From: Paenibacillus sp. PastM-3
GTDB taxonomy: Bacteria > Bacillota > Bacilli > Paenibacillales > Paenibacillaceae
Direction of reading: 5' to 3'
Length of the DNA: 64,000 nt
Assembly: GCF_029893965.1 (NCBI RefSeq)
Contig: NZ_JARXXP010000022.1
Coordinates: 1 to 64,000 of the forward strand
A model generated the notes under the pieces. That model made no database searches. It was given only the letters and a program-made list of their open reading frames with translations, and was not told the DNA's origin. A program made the position numbers and the translations under genes. Shown one piece after another: positions 63,180 to 64,000 of the stretch; the first letter of the stretch is position 1, and each line of letters starts with the position of its first letter.

Positions 63180-63208
63180 ATGCTATCATTGTGGATTATA
63201 TGTGTCAA
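63180..63208 (-). promoter_or_regulatory. Promoter of the riboswitch-controlled purine operon
   Basis: On the minus strand TTGACA (63203-63208), 17 bases and TAGCAT (63180-63185) preceded by TGA lie about 55 bases upstream of the aptamer. A short inverted repeat (TGTCA/TGACA, 63221-63237) lies just upstream. Confidence 0.55.
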
Positions 63209-63338
63209 TCCTTGATTTGGTGTCAGTTAATATGACATTTATTCTTTGTTGCAGGTGATTCTGACTGGAAAGAAGGGATTTGCTTTGTTTTGTGAAATAT
63301 TTAGGAAGACGAACTGCATCAATGGAGGATGATAAGAA

Positions 63339-64000
63339 ATGCGTTTAAAAATGTACCGTGACTATTTTTGGTATATAGCAATGCTGAAAAAGAAGGAAAC
63401 CTTTATAATTTTGGTGGATTTCGGAATTTTTTTAGCGACAGTATATGCTTTTATCGGACAAATGAAGCTTGAATTCAGCAATAGCACTATTACCTTCAGT
63501 ATCGGGATTCTGCTTGTCCTTAGCATAGTAAAGTTCGTATGGGACTGCTATAAGATGTATTCGGACTATGCTTCCTATAAAGGTGAGGGGAAGTACACTA
63601 CCGAGCAGACAGAACAGATTTTAAATGAGAAGGGGATTTACAAGCTCGCTGATCTACGGCCAAGCAGTGATGAGGAGGGCAGGGGCTTTCAGGTGCATTC
63701 TGTTCCAAACAGTACGGAGCATATGAATCAAAAGAAAAATCCGTTGGAGTACGTACTTTACTCGGATGATATCGACCATTATCTGCGGACCACTGAAATA
63801 AGGCTTACTCTTCATACCAGAAAGTATGCACAGGTTAGAAAGCGGATCAAGAAAGAGGGGGATGCTCTGCTCTCGTTCCTGAGATACAATTTTTATAGAT
63901 CCCTGAATAAAGGCCAGCATTTTTATAACGAGCAGAAGCTTTGCTTGTCCACTGATATTTCTTTAAATAACAATGAAGTAGAATGTCATAAAGGAAGTTA
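63339..64000 (+). CDS. Two-transmembrane-segment protein, partial (runs off window)
   Basis: ATG at 63339, preceded by GGAGG, opens a frame with no stop up to the window end (220 codons). A basic N-terminus is followed by two membrane segments (about residues 23-42 and 51-67). The rest is cytoplasmic: a spacer, then a domain with YVLYSDDIDHYLRTTEIRL, IKKEGDALLSFLRYNFYRSL and FYNEQKLCLSTDISL. Two membrane spans plus a soluble domain recall membrane-linked effectors or sensors of bacterial defence systems, but I cannot assign a family. It is divergent from the purine operon. Confidence 0.7.
   Translation, partial: MRLKMYRDYFWYIAMLKKKETFIILVDFGIFLATVYAFIGQMKLEFSNSTITFSIGILLVLSIVKFVWDCYKMYSDYASYKGEGKYTTEQTEQILNEKGIYKLADLRPSSDEEGRGFQVHSVPNSTEHMNQKKNPLEYVLYSDDIDHYLRTTEIRLTLHTRKYAQVRKRIKKEGDALLSFLRYNFYRSLNKGQHFYNEQKLCLSTDISLNNNEVECHKGS

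Overview
The window reads as a chromosomal segment of a Gram-positive, spore-forming Bacillota of the Paenibacillus type. The evidence is the gene order ysoA-tig-clpP-clpX-ispG-lonB-lonA-engB (a Bacillus-like housekeeping block with clpP and ispG added), several proteins with S-layer homology (SLH) or copper-amine-oxidase-like N-terminal domains, strong AGGAGG ribosome binding sites, and a split BY-kinase/PHP-phosphatase capsule control system of Gram-positive type. No phage, complete insertion sequence or CRISPR array was seen.

Layout. 1-470: seven tandem copies of a 52-bp unit. 535-7423: a thioredoxin-fold protein, a SWIM/SNF2 helicase, and an ABC-2 transporter operon that ends in its own TetR-type regulator and starts at a promoter overlapped by a perfect 20-bp palindrome. 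7804-12748: a lipoprotein, a copper-amine-oxidase-like/propeller protein and pstS-pstC-pstA without pstB, with a possible PhoP box upstream. 12873-15700: a FapA/DUF342 protein, a 135-bp nested inverted-repeat element, and tRNA-Arg(TCT), whose terminator and 3' end are repeated twice more in tandem. 15803-28690: the proteostasis/GTPase block, with a PD-(D/E)XK-like nuclease and two small genes in it.

28793-51306: an exopolysaccharide or capsule locus. Its first part (phosphatase, SLH protein, chain-length regulator, BY-kinase, 4,6-dehydratase) has the base composition of the genome. From about 36.9 kb to 51.4 kb the DNA is clearly AT-rich and probably acquired. It encodes an initiating sugar transferase, four glycosyltransferases, Wzy, Wzx, UDP-glucuronate/galacturonate enzymes and a CDP-6-deoxyhexose pathway. 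Together these describe a Wzx/Wzy-dependent glycan with a repeat unit of about five sugars.

51667-60230: a 51-residue gene, a chemoreceptor with a sigma-D-like promoter, a 1758-residue SLH surface protein and three small membrane proteins. 60247-63208: a minus-strand purine salvage operon (phosphoribosyltransferase, atypical IMP dehydrogenase, hypoxanthine phosphoribosyltransferase). It is preceded by a purine-family riboswitch with an altered ligand-binding core and a terminator that includes the 3' strand of the aptamer's P1 helix, which predicts an ON switch. A partial two-transmembrane-segment gene runs off the right edge. The riboswitch is the strongest candidate for something new. The near-leaderless sigma-D-like start of the capsule locus and the acquired glycan cassette come next.
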